Shown here piece after piece: positions 1 to 5,914 of a DNA stretch of 8,900 nt; the first letter of the stretch is position 1; each line of letters starts with the position of its first letter. The stretch lies in NCBI GenBank assembly GCA_041627475.1, contig JBFKQZ010000126.1:1-8900 (forward strand), read 5' to 3'. Origin of the DNA: JBFGFG01 sp041627475 (GTDB lineage: Bacteria > Actinomycetota > Nitriliruptoria > Nitriliruptorales > Nitriliruptoraceae). The notes beneath the pieces are model-generated. The model was not told where the DNA came from. It searched no databases and saw only the letters and a list, made by a program, of their open reading frames with translations. The position numbers and the translations under genes were made by a program.

Positions 1-604
1 CGAGGCCGAAGCCGCGGGCCAGCAGCGTCAGCACGATCGTGGTCACCAGCGTCCAGCTGCTCACGGCGCCGGCGACGTCGGCCGTGGTCGCGAGCGCACG
101 GCCGAGTGGGCCGACGTAGTGGCCGGCCACGTTCCAGCCGGCCGCGCCGTCGTGGGTCCCGTCGACCTCGCCCAGCGGTCCGGTCTCGTCACCGACGAGC
201 TGGACCGGTCCCGCCGGCCAGGCGTCGATGTCCTGGCGCAGCAGCGTCCCCGTCAGTCGTTCCCCGAGCGCGTCGACGGCGACGATGCGCCGGCGGACCG
301 TGTCCAGTGTCGAGCGCCCGACCGACTGCGCGACGAGGTCCTCGATCGGCACGCGTCGCGCGACGGCGTCCACGTCGATCCGTGCGACGATCGCGTCGAC
401 GTCGAGTCGCTCCACGACCCGGTCGAGGTCGATCCGTGCCAGCAGGGCGTCCAGGTCCATCCGTGCGAGGAGCGCGTCGACATCGATGCGGGCAACGAGC
501 TCGTCGACGTCGATGTTGCGGGCGATCTCGTTGGCGTCGATGTTGCGCAGCACCGCGGTCGCGATCTCGCCGGCCAGGCGCTCGCCCGGCAGTCGTCGGT
601 CCAC
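1..604 (-). CDS. RDD-family membrane protein with nonapeptide repeats, N-terminal part (C-terminus off window)
   Basis: The minus-strand frame stays open from GTG at 604 to the window edge, giving 201 residues with no stop. Residues 1-20 form a short leader. Residues 21-93 are about eight tandem nine-residue repeats of the type IDVDALLAR. Residues 94-155 are a linker. From about residue 160 comes the motif GHYVGPLGR, then a hydrophobic stretch (about 177-196) that looks like the first membrane helix; R169 and D176 fit the conserved Arg and Asp of an RDD domain. Actinobacterial proteins with DVDxLLxR repeats followed by GHYxGxxxR and an RDD domain are a known but functionally uncharacterised family. 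Start choice: GAGGGAG (plus coordinates 612-618) lies 7 nt before GTG 604; the adjacent in-frame GTG at 607 is the alternative, with a 4-nt spacing. The gene is transcribed away from rarA. Function unknown; the remaining membrane helices must lie outside the window. Confidence 0.8.
   Translation of the reverse strand, partial: MDRRLPGERLAGEIATAVLRNIDANEIARNIDVDELVARIDVDALLARMDLDALLARIDLDRVVERLDVDAIVARIDVDAVARRVPIEDLVAQSVGRSTLDTVRRRIVAVDALGERLTGTLLRQDIDAWPAGPVQLVGDETGPLGEVDGTHDGAAGWNVAGHYVGPLGRALATTADVAGAVSSWTLVTTIVLTLLARGFGL
326..544 (-). repeat. Tandem 27-bp coding repeat (nonapeptide xIDVDxLLAR)
   Basis: Read on the minus strand, residues 21-93 of the RDD-family protein repeat with a nine-residue period. 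Successive units read NIDANEIAR, NIDVDELVAR (one extra residue shown), IDVDALLAR, MDLDALLAR, IDLDRVVER, LDVDAIVAR, IDVDAVARR and a degenerate VPIEDLVAQ. Asp recurs at positions 2 and 4, hydrophobics at 1, 3, 6 and 7, and Arg at 9. The DNA has diverged between units while the protein pattern is kept, which argues for selection on the protein. The pattern suggests a regular amphipathic structure outside the membrane; its role is not known. Confidence 0.8.
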
Positions 605-611
605 CACTCGT

Positions 612-618
612 CTCCCTC
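612..618 (-). promoter_or_regulatory. Ribosome binding site deciding the RDD-protein start
   Basis: On the minus strand this reads GAGGGAG, 7 nt before GTG at 604 and 4 nt before GTG at 607. The spacing favours the downstream GTG. No other in-frame start with comparable support lies nearby. Confidence 0.55.
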
Positions 619-630
619 GTCCGCGGCGAC

Positions 631-651
631 CGCGACCGTAGGCCGGTCGCG
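631..651. promoter_or_regulatory. Perfect inverted repeat in the divergent rarA/RDD control region
   Basis: The arms CGCGACCG (631-638) and CGGTCGCG (644-651) are exact reverse complements separated by 5 nt. The repeat sits in the only stretch between two divergent genes. It overlaps the candidate -10 box of the minus-strand gene (635-640) and lies just upstream of the candidate rarA -10 box (661-666), so a bound protein could affect both. It could also form by chance in DNA this GC-rich. Confidence 0.45.
635..640 (-). promoter_or_regulatory. Candidate -10 box of the RDD-family gene
   Basis: The minus strand reads TACGGT, fitting the actinobacterial TANNNT -10 consensus. Transcription would start near 628 and give a leader of about 24 nt carrying the GAGGGAG ribosome binding site. 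No recognisable -35 element is visible, which is common for such promoters. Confidence 0.35.
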
Positions 652-660
652 CGGCGCCGA

Positions 661-666
661 TAGCGT
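661..666 (+). promoter_or_regulatory. Candidate -10 box of rarA, consistent with a leaderless mRNA
   Basis: TAGCGT fits the TANNNT -10 consensus, and its last base is 7 nt before the rarA ATG at 674. Transcription would therefore begin at or next to the start codon. This agrees with the lack of a clear Shine-Dalgarno sequence before rarA (only a G-run at 668-672). No clear -35 is seen. Confidence 0.45.
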
Positions 667-673
667 CGGGGGC

Positions 674-2014
674 ATGACCGGTCAGCTCCCGCTCGACGAC
701 GACCCGACGCCGCGACGCGCGTCGCGGCCCGGCGCGCACGCGCCCCTGGCCGCCCGGATGCGCCCGCAGACCGTCGAGGAGGTCGTCGGCCAGGCGACGG
801 TCCTGGGGGAGGGCACGCCGCTGCGGACCGCCCTGGAGCAGGGAACCCTCACGACCTCGCTGCTGCTGTGGGGGCCCCCGGGCACGGGGAAGACCTCGAT
901 CGCCAACGTCGTCGCCAACGCGCTCGACGCACACCGCATCGACATGTCCGCGGTCACGGCCGGCGTGAAGGACGTCCGCCGGGTGATCGAGGAGGGGCAG
1001 TCGCGCCTCGAGATCGCCGGCCGGCGGACGCTGCTGTTCCTCGACGAGATCCACCGGTTCACCAAGGCCCAGCAGGACGCGTTGCTGCCCGGGGTCGAGG
1101 CCGGCTGGGTCGTGCTCGTCGGCGCGACGACGGAGAACCCCTTCTTCGAGCTCAACGACGCGCTGCTGTCGCGCTGCCGGCTGGTGCGGCTGGAGGCGCT
1201 CACCGACGAGGACCTGCACGCGCTGCTGGACCGCGCGCTCACGGCCCCGCACGGCCTCGACGGTGCGATCGAGCTCACCGACGAGGCCCGTGACCACCTC
1301 GTCCACCTCGCAGCGGGCGACGCCCGGATGCTCCTGACGACGCTCGAGGTGGCTGCCGCCGCGCACGACGGTGCCGGGGCGATGGACGTCGAGCAGGTCG
1401 CCGTCGCGCAGCGCCGCTACCGCTACGACCGGGCGGGCGACCAGCACTACGACATCGTCAGCGCCTTCATCAAGTCGATGCGGGGGAGCGACCCCGACGC
1501 CACGCTCTACTGGCTGTTCCGGATGCTCGAGGGGGGCGAGGACCCGCGCTTCATCGCGCGGCGCATGGTCATCTTCGCCAGCGAGGACGTCGGGCTCGCC
1601 GACCGGCTGGCGCTGCCGACGGCCGTGGCCGCCTTCGACGCGCTCGACAAGGTCGGTCTCCCGGAGGCCGAGTTCGCCCTCGCACACGCCGCGGTCGCCC
1701 TCGCCACCGCGCCGAAGTCGAACAGCGTCACCACCGCGATCGGGCGTGCGAAGGACGCGGTGCGGCGGCACGGGGACGCCCCGGTACCGGCCCACCTGCG
1801 TGACGCGCACCACAAGAACGCCGCGGCCATCGGCAGCGGGGTGGGTTACGAGTACCCGCACGACCACCCGGACGGCTTCACCGGGCAGCAGCACCTCCCC
1901 GACGAGCTGCGGCACCTGCGCCTGTTCGAGCCCGGCACGCGCGGCCACGAGGCGGGCCTCGCCGCCCGCCTGCACGACTGGTGGCCACGTCGCCACCCGG
2001 CGCCGCCGTCCTGA
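674..2014 (+). CDS. rarA: Replication-associated recombination protein A (RarA/MgsA), AAA+ ATPase
   Basis: This 446-residue protein has the usual length and order of the RarA/MgsA/WRNIP1 family, clamp-loader-like AAA+ ATPases that act at stalled replication forks. Visible motifs: family N-terminal motif PLAARMRP (24-31) and VVGQ (37-40); Walker A GPPGTGKT (67-74); Walker B LLFLDEIHR (120-128); sensor 1 GATTENP (150-156); SRC (166-168) in the arginine-finger region. The tetramerisation region is typical: FIKSMRGSDPDA (265-276), GGEDPRFIARR (287-297) and ASEDVG (302-307). The C-terminal signature GYEYPHDHPDGF is at 391-402. ATG 674 is chosen because it gives the family N-terminus and lies 7 nt after a -10-like box; the frame is open further upstream only because it is antisense to the RDD gene. 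It appears to be a one-gene unit ending in a hairpin. Confidence 0.95.
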   Translation: MTGQLPLDDDPTPRRASRPGAHAPLAARMRPQTVEEVVGQATVLGEGTPLRTALEQGTLTTSLLLWGPPGTGKTSIANVVANALDAHRIDMSAVTAGVKDVRRVIEEGQSRLEIAGRRTLLFLDEIHRFTKAQQDALLPGVEAGWVVLVGATTENPFFELNDALLSRCRLVRLEALTDEDLHALLDRALTAPHGLDGAIELTDEARDHLVHLAAGDARMLLTTLEVAAAAHDGAGAMDVEQVAVAQRRYRYDRAGDQHYDIVSAFIKSMRGSDPDATLYWLFRMLEGGEDPRFIARRMVIFASEDVGLADRLALPTAVAAFDALDKVGLPEAEFALAHAAVALATAPKSNSVTTAIGRAKDAVRRHGDAPVPAHLRDAHHKNAAAIGSGVGYEYPHDHPDGFTGQQHLPDELRHLRLFEPGTRGHEAGLAARLHDWWPRRHPAPPS

Positions 2015-2023
2015 CGGCGGCGC
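2000..2023 (+). terminator. Strong hairpin over the rarA stop codon, probable U-less terminator
   Basis: The arms GCGCCGCCGTC (2000-2010) and GACGGCGGCGC (2013-2023) are perfect 11-bp reverse complements separated by CT. The rarA TGA (2012-2014) lies at the tip. No T-tract follows, so it is not a classical intrinsic terminator. U-poor hairpins have been proposed as terminators in actinobacteria, and its place at the end of rarA fits that role. Confidence 0.5.
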
Positions 2024-2036
2024 AGCCCACGATGAC

Positions 2037-2042
2037 TACGCT
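2037..2042 (+). promoter_or_regulatory. Candidate -10 box for the DUF948-DUF6167-alaS unit
   Basis: TACGCT fits TANNNT. It lies after the rarA hairpin and about 48 nt before the DUF948 start, leaving a leader of roughly 40 nt with GAGG at 2081-2084. A possible -35 (CTGACG, 2011-2016) is 20 nt upstream, longer than ideal, and lies inside the hairpin. Confidence 0.3.
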
Positions 2043-2090
2043 CGGGCGTCCCTGCGCCCCTGCACCCCCGACCAGACGCCGAGGTACGAC

Positions 2091-2447
2091 GTGACCGCCA
2101 CCGACTGGGCACTCGTGGTCGCCGCCGGCTTCTGGGGTGTGCTCGTGATCGCGCTCGTCGTCGCCCTGTTCCGGGTGCTCGGGCTGCTGGACCGCGCGAC
2201 CCGTCTGGTCGACGAGGCCACGGACCAGACCGTCGACCTGCTCGCGAGCGCCAACGAGACGGTGACCGGCGTCAACGTCGAGCTGGCTCGCGTCGACACG
2301 ATCATCGCGGGCGTCCAGTCGATCACGCACACGACCGACCAGCTCGTCGGGGTCGTCCACGCGACGGTCTCCAACCCGCTGATCAAGGCCGCCGCCTACG
2401 CCGTGGGCGCCAGCCGGACCGTGAAGCAGCTCCGGGGCGAGGAGTGA
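2091..2447 (+). CDS. DUF948-family membrane-anchored protein
   Basis: A 118-residue protein starting at GTG, with GAGG (2081-2084) 6 nt upstream. Residues 7-27 form one hydrophobic membrane segment. The rest is a heptad-like amphipathic region (about 30-90) with VDEATDQTVDLLASANETV and LARVDTIIAGVQSI, then the family C-terminal pattern NPLIKAAAYAVGASRTV (95-111). This matches the DUF948 proteins encoded just upstream of alaS in many actinobacteria. The probable topology is an N-terminal anchor with a coiled-coil tail. No enzymatic motif is present and the function is unknown. It overlaps the next gene by 4 nt, so the two are probably translationally coupled. Confidence 0.85.
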   Translation: MTATDWALVVAAGFWGVLVIALVVALFRVLGLLDRATRLVDEATDQTVDLLASANETVTGVNVELARVDTIIAGVQSITHTTDQLVGVVHATVSNPLIKAAAYAVGASRTVKQLRGEE

Positions 2448-2737
2448 TCCGTCGCCTGTTCTGGATGGTGCTCGGCGTCGTGCTGGGCATCGCCGCGCTG
2501 CGCAAGGTCGAGCAGCTCACCGAGGCGACCCGGCCGGGCACCGTGGCCTCCCGCACGGGGCGCCGCGTCGGCGGGACCCAGGCACGCTGGTCGGGTGCGG
2601 TCGCCGCAGGCCGCGACGCCGCCCGCGCCCGTGAGGCAGAGCTGCGGACCCGCTACGGCGTCCCGAGCCTGCTCGACCTGGCCGCCATGGACGACGGCGC
2701 CGGCCCCAGCGGCACCAATCCTCCCACTTCGAACTGA
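2444..2737 (+). CDS. Small membrane-anchored protein, DUF6167-like
   Basis: A 97-residue protein whose GTG start (2444-2446) overlaps the preceding stop in GTGA. A G-run (2434-2437) lies 6 nt upstream. Residues 1-20 (MIRRLFWMVLGVVLGIAALR) form one short hydrophobic segment after two Arg. The rest is basic and Ala/Arg-rich with AREAELRTRYG (about 63-73). The N-terminal RRxFW-hydrophobic pattern, the REAEL motif and the position between DUF948 and alaS fit the DUF6167 family of actinobacteria. The C-terminus is low in complexity and ends 13 nt before alaS. Function unknown. The family assignment rests on short motifs and gene order. Confidence 0.75.
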   Translation: MIRRLFWMVLGVVLGIAALRKVEQLTEATRPGTVASRTGRRVGGTQARWSGAVAAGRDAARAREAELRTRYGVPSLLDLAAMDDGAGPSGTNPPTSN

Positions 2738-2750
2738 ACGAGGTCCCGAC

Positions 2751-5369
2751 GTGGACACCAACCAGATCCGCGAGACGTTCCTCTCCTTCTACGAGGAGAA
2801 GGGGCACCGTCGCATCGACTCGGCCCCGCTGATCCCCAACGACCCGACGCTGCTGCTGAACGTCGCGGGGATGGTGCCGTTCAAGCCGTTCTTCCTCGGT
2901 GACGCCGAGCCGCCCGCGCCCCGCGTGACGAGCTTCCAGAAGTGCGTGCGGACCAACGACATCGAGAACGTGGGTCGCACGACGCGCCACCTGACGTTCT
3001 TCGAGATGCTCGGCAACTTCAGCTTCGGCGACTACTTCAAGCGCGACGCGATCCGCTGGGCGTGGGAGCTGTCGACCGACGTCTACGGGCTGGACCCCGA
3101 GAAGCTCTGGGTGACCGTCTACGAGGACGACGACGAGGCCGAGCAGCTGTGGCTCGAGGAGACCGACGTCCCCGCCGAGCGCATCCAGCGCCTGGGGGTC
3201 GAGGACAACTACTGGTGGACCCACAACGCCGGTCCCGGCGGGCCCTGCAGCGAGATCTACTACGACCGCGGTCCGGCGTGGGGCGAGGAGGGTGGCCCCG
3301 CCGTCAACGACGAGCGCTACCTCGAGTTCTACAACCTCGTCTTCATGCAGTACGAGCTCGACGACGACTTCAACGAGCTCGGCCCGCTCCCCAAGCAGAA
3401 CGTGGACACCGGCCTCGGGCTGGAGCGCCTCGCCGTGATCCTGCAGGACGTCGAGGACGTCTTCCACACCGACGTCTTCGCCGCACTCCTGGCACGCGCC
3501 GGCGAGCTGACCGGGACGACCTACGGCGAGGACGAGGACGCCGACCTCTCGCTGCGGATCATCGCCGAGCACGCCCGCACCTCCACCTTCCTGATCGCTG
3601 ACGGCGTCCTCCCGGCCAAGGAGGGGCGCGGTTACGTCCTGCGGCGCCTCCTGCGTCGGGTCGTTCGCCACGCCCGCCTGCTGGGGACCGACGCCGCGGT
3701 CATGCCGGGCATGGTCGACGCCGTCATCGAGGCGATGAAGGGTGGCTACCCCGACCTCGAGAAGCAGCGTGAGCTGGTCGAGCGCGTCGCCACGGCCGAG
3801 GAGGCCGACTTCTCGCGCGTCATCGCCAGCGGCCTCGCCAAGGCCGAGGAGGTCATCGAGGGGTCCGACGACACGTTCTCCGGCGACGTGGCCTTCGAGC
3901 TGCACGACACCTTCGGGTTCCCGGTCGACCTCACCGCCGAGATCGCCGAGGACGCCGGGCTGACGCTCGACCGCGACCGCTTCGACGAGCTCATGGAGGA
4001 GCAGCGCCAGCGTGCGCGTGCCGCGGCGAAGAAGGGCGACGGCGGCGTGCCCGACGACGTCTACCGCGCGGCCGCCGAGGCCGTCGGCGCGACCGACTTC
4101 CTCGGCTACGAGCAGCTGGAGGCGGAGGCCACGCTCGGTGCGCTGCTTGCGCCCGGCGGACTGCTCGAGGGCGCCAGCGAGGGCGACACGCTGGAGGTCG
4201 TCGTCGGACGCACCCCGTTCTACGCCGAGGGCGGCGGCCAGGTCGGCGACCACGGGGTCATCGAGACCGAGACCGGCCGCCTGCGCGTGGTCGACACGCA
4301 GCCCGCGATCGAGGGTGTCCAGACGCACCGCGTCGTGGTCGAGGCCGGCGAGGTCCGGCCGGGCCAGCAGGCGATGCTGTCGGTCGACACCGACTATCGC
4401 ACTGCCACGGCGCGCAGCCACTCGGCGACGCACATCCTCCACGCCACCATGAAGGAGGTGCTGGGGGACCACGCGCAGCAGGCCGGCTCGCTGGTGCAGC
4501 CCGGGCGCCTGCGCTTCGACTTCCCGCACTTCGAGTCGGTCACCAGCGACCAGCTCGCCGACATCGAGCGGACGATCAACCGTCGCGTGCTGCACAACCC
4601 GCACGTGACCACCGAGGTCATGCCGCTCGACGAGGCCAAGCAGGCCGGCGCTGTGGCGAACTTCGGCGACAAGTACGGCCAGGTCGTCCGCGTCGTCACG
4701 ATCGGTGACTTCTCCAAGGAGCTGTGCGGCGGCACGCACGTCACCACCGGCGCCGGTGTCGGGCCGATCTACCTCGTCCGCGAGGAGTCGATCGGCTCCA
4801 ACACCCGTCGCATCGAGGCCGTGACCGGCGTCGACGCGCACCGCTACGCCCGCAACGAGATGCAGGTCGCCGAGGAGGTGGCGCGTCTGCTCGGCGCGCC
4901 GACCGACGAGGCCGTGGGCCGCGTCCAGTCGCTCATGGAGCGCCTGCGTGGTGTGGAGAAGGAGCTCGAGAAGGTCCGCGCGCAGGCACTGGCCGGCGTC
5001 GCCCGCTCGCTCGCCGAGGACGCACAGCGCGTCGACGGCACCGCGGTCGTGACCGCCGAGGTCGACGTCGCCGACGGTGACGAGCTGCGCCAGGTCGCGC
5101 TGGAGGTCCGTGGGATCCTGTCCGAGCGCGCAGTCGTCGTGCTCGGAGCCACCACCAGCGACGGCAAGGCGATCCTGATCTGCGCCCTGACGTCGGACCT
5201 CGTCGAGGACGGCGTCGAGCCGCGCCCGATCCTCCACCCGGCGGCGCAGGTCGTCGGTGGTGGTGCGGGTGGTCGCGGCGACATGGTCCAGGCCGGCGGC
5301 AAGGACGGCTCGAAGCTCGACGAGGCCCTCGAGGTGGCTGCACGCCTGGCCCGCGAGGCCGTGTCGTGA
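2751..5369 (+). CDS. alaS: Alanine--tRNA ligase (AlaRS)
   Basis: An 872-residue class II aminoacyl-tRNA synthetase that attaches alanine to tRNA-Ala in the cytoplasm and hydrolyses mischarged Ser/Gly-tRNA-Ala. The length is normal for bacteria. The N-terminal catalytic domain has NVAGMVPFKPFF (37-48), motif 2 RTTRHLTFFEMLGNFSFGDY (77-96) and motif 3 GLGLERLA (221-228). Next come the tRNA-recognition helices, with AEHARTSTFLIADGVLP (272-288) and GRGYVLRRLLRR (292-303). The editing domain carries the four zinc ligands: HSATH (H557, H561) and CGGTH (C659, H663). The C-terminal domain ends with the glycine-rich GGGAGGRGDMVQAGG (836-850). GTG 2751 is chosen because GAGG (2740-2743) is 7 nt upstream and the family N-terminus (IRETFLSFYEEKGH) follows directly. 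All expected catalytic and zinc residues seem present. Confidence 0.98.
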   Translation: MDTNQIRETFLSFYEEKGHRRIDSAPLIPNDPTLLLNVAGMVPFKPFFLGDAEPPAPRVTSFQKCVRTNDIENVGRTTRHLTFFEMLGNFSFGDYFKRDAIRWAWELSTDVYGLDPEKLWVTVYEDDDEAEQLWLEETDVPAERIQRLGVEDNYWWTHNAGPGGPCSEIYYDRGPAWGEEGGPAVNDERYLEFYNLVFMQYELDDDFNELGPLPKQNVDTGLGLERLAVILQDVEDVFHTDVFAALLARAGELTGTTYGEDEDADLSLRIIAEHARTSTFLIADGVLPAKEGRGYVLRRLLRRVVRHARLLGTDAAVMPGMVDAVIEAMKGGYPDLEKQRELVERVATAEEADFSRVIASGLAKAEEVIEGSDDTFSGDVAFELHDTFGFPVDLTAEIAEDAGLTLDRDRFDELMEEQRQRARAAAKKGDGGVPDDVYRAAAEAVGATDFLGYEQLEAEATLGALLAPGGLLEGASEGDTLEVVVGRTPFYAEGGGQVGDHGVIETETGRLRVVDTQPAIEGVQTHRVVVEAGEVRPGQQAMLSVDTDYRTATARSHSATHILHATMKEVLGDHAQQAGSLVQPGRLRFDFPHFESVTSDQLADIERTINRRVLHNPHVTTEVMPLDEAKQAGAVANFGDKYGQVVRVVTIGDFSKELCGGTHVTTGAGVGPIYLVREESIGSNTRRIEAVTGVDAHRYARNEMQVAEEVARLLGAPTDEAVGRVQSLMERLRGVEKELEKVRAQALAGVARSLAEDAQRVDGTAVVTAEVDVADGDELRQVALEVRGILSERAVVVLGATTSDGKAILICALTSDLVEDGVEPRPILHPAAQVVGGGAGGRGDMVQAGGKDGSKLDEALEVAARLAREAVS

Positions 5370-5410
5370 GCACCGCTGTCGAGCGCAGCGAGCAAGGTGG
5401 TCACCCGTGA
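5366..5410 (+). other. Short palindromic insert and 14-codon micro-ORF between alaS and ruvX
   Basis: CGTGAGC occurs at 5365-5371 and again at 5406-5412. The 41 nt from 5366 to 5406 could be removed to leave alaS and ruvX overlapping in a plain GTGA. The insert is an imperfect palindrome: GTGA 5366-5369 with TCAC 5401-5404, CACC 5371-5374 with GGTG 5396-5399, GCTG 5375-5378 with CAGC 5386-5389. A 14-codon frame starts at GTG 5366 (GAGG at 5355-5358, 7 nt upstream), overlaps the alaS stop, and ends in TGA 5408-5410 overlapping the ruvX start. It encodes VSTAVERSEQGGHP, which resembles no protein I know. The layout is similar to mycobacterial MIRU elements, which carry in-frame ORFs overlapping both neighbours. 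A real peptide is unlikely; a small interspersed repeat or coupling element is more plausible. Confidence 0.4.
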
Positions 5411-5871
5411 GCTTCGGTCCCGGTGACGACCTGCCGCTGCGCGGCAGGCTGCTCGCGGTGGATCCGGGGGACGTCCGGCTCGGTCTCGCAGCGAGCGACC
5501 CTGACCAGGTCGTCGCCTCGCCCGCCGAGGTGCTGGACGTCGACGACGCCGACGACCTCGACGGCATCGCTGCGGACGTCGCTGCCGCCGCTGAGGAGCG
5601 TGGCGCGGTCGGCATCGTCGTGGGGTGGCCGCGGGACATGAACGGTCGGGAGACGGCGCCCGCCTCCCGGGCACGCCGACTGTCGGACGCGATCCGAGAC
5701 GCGACGGGCCTGCCGGTCGCGCTGTGGGACGAACGGCTCACCACGGTCGAGGCCGAGCGCGCCATGCTGGAGGGCGACGCGTCACGGGCGCGTCGGAAGG
5801 AACGGGTCGACAAGGTCGCCGCGAGCATCATCCTGCGCGGCGTGCTCGAGGCCCACCGGCTGCGGCGCTGA
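5407..5871 (+). CDS. ruvX: Putative pre-16S rRNA nuclease / Holliday-junction resolvase-fold protein RuvX (YqgF)
   Basis: A 154-residue RNase H-like fold protein of the YqgF family, which has been linked to maturation of the 16S rRNA 5' end and, by fold, to Holliday-junction resolution. Visible motifs: GRLLAVDPGDVRLGLAASD (13-31) with catalytic D19; VVGWPRDMNG (71-80); DERLTT (108-113) with E109; and VDKVAASIIL (134-143) with D135. Length is typical. GTG 5407 is chosen because AAGGTGG (5394-5400) lies 6 nt upstream and the core fold begins soon after; the frame is open further upstream inside alaS, but those residues are not family-like. The linker VLDVDDADDLDG is rich in Asp. The order alaS-ruvX-mltG-aroE matches other actinobacteria. 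Confidence 0.93.
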   Translation: MSFGPGDDLPLRGRLLAVDPGDVRLGLAASDPDQVVASPAEVLDVDDADDLDGIAADVAAAAEERGAVGIVVGWPRDMNGRETAPASRARRLSDAIRDATGLPVALWDERLTTVEAERAMLEGDASRARRKERVDKVAASIILRGVLEAHRLRR

Positions 5872-5899
5872 CGCGACGCAACTGGTTGGATCACCGCCC

Positions 5900-5906
5900 A
5901 AGGAGG
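5900..5906 (+). promoter_or_regulatory. Strong Shine-Dalgarno of mltG
   Basis: AAGGAGG lies 8 nt before the mltG ATG. It is the best match to the anti-Shine-Dalgarno in the window and settles the start. It suggests mltG is initiated independently of ruvX, from which it is separated by 43 nt. Confidence 0.7.
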
Positions 5907-5914
5907 CGCACCGC

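Noticed and set aside
119..673. Upstream extension of the rarA frame to GTG at 119 (would give 631 residues)
   Set aside because: The extra 185 residues are the antisense of the RDD-family gene, lack RarA homology and mirror its 27-bp repeat. ATG 674 gives the normal family length.
253..675. 140-codon minus-strand frame starting near 675 in another phase than the RDD gene
   Set aside because: Its Ser/Thr/Arg-rich translation is a frame-shifted version of the nonapeptide repeat. The correct phase has the repeat, a ribosome binding site and a membrane segment.
2517..5894. Very long open frame (1125 codons) on the minus strand opposite alaS
   Set aside because: It is opposite a certain alaS and part of ruvX. 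Long antisense frames are expected from the strong GC bias at third codon positions. The protein is low in complexity and shows no domain.
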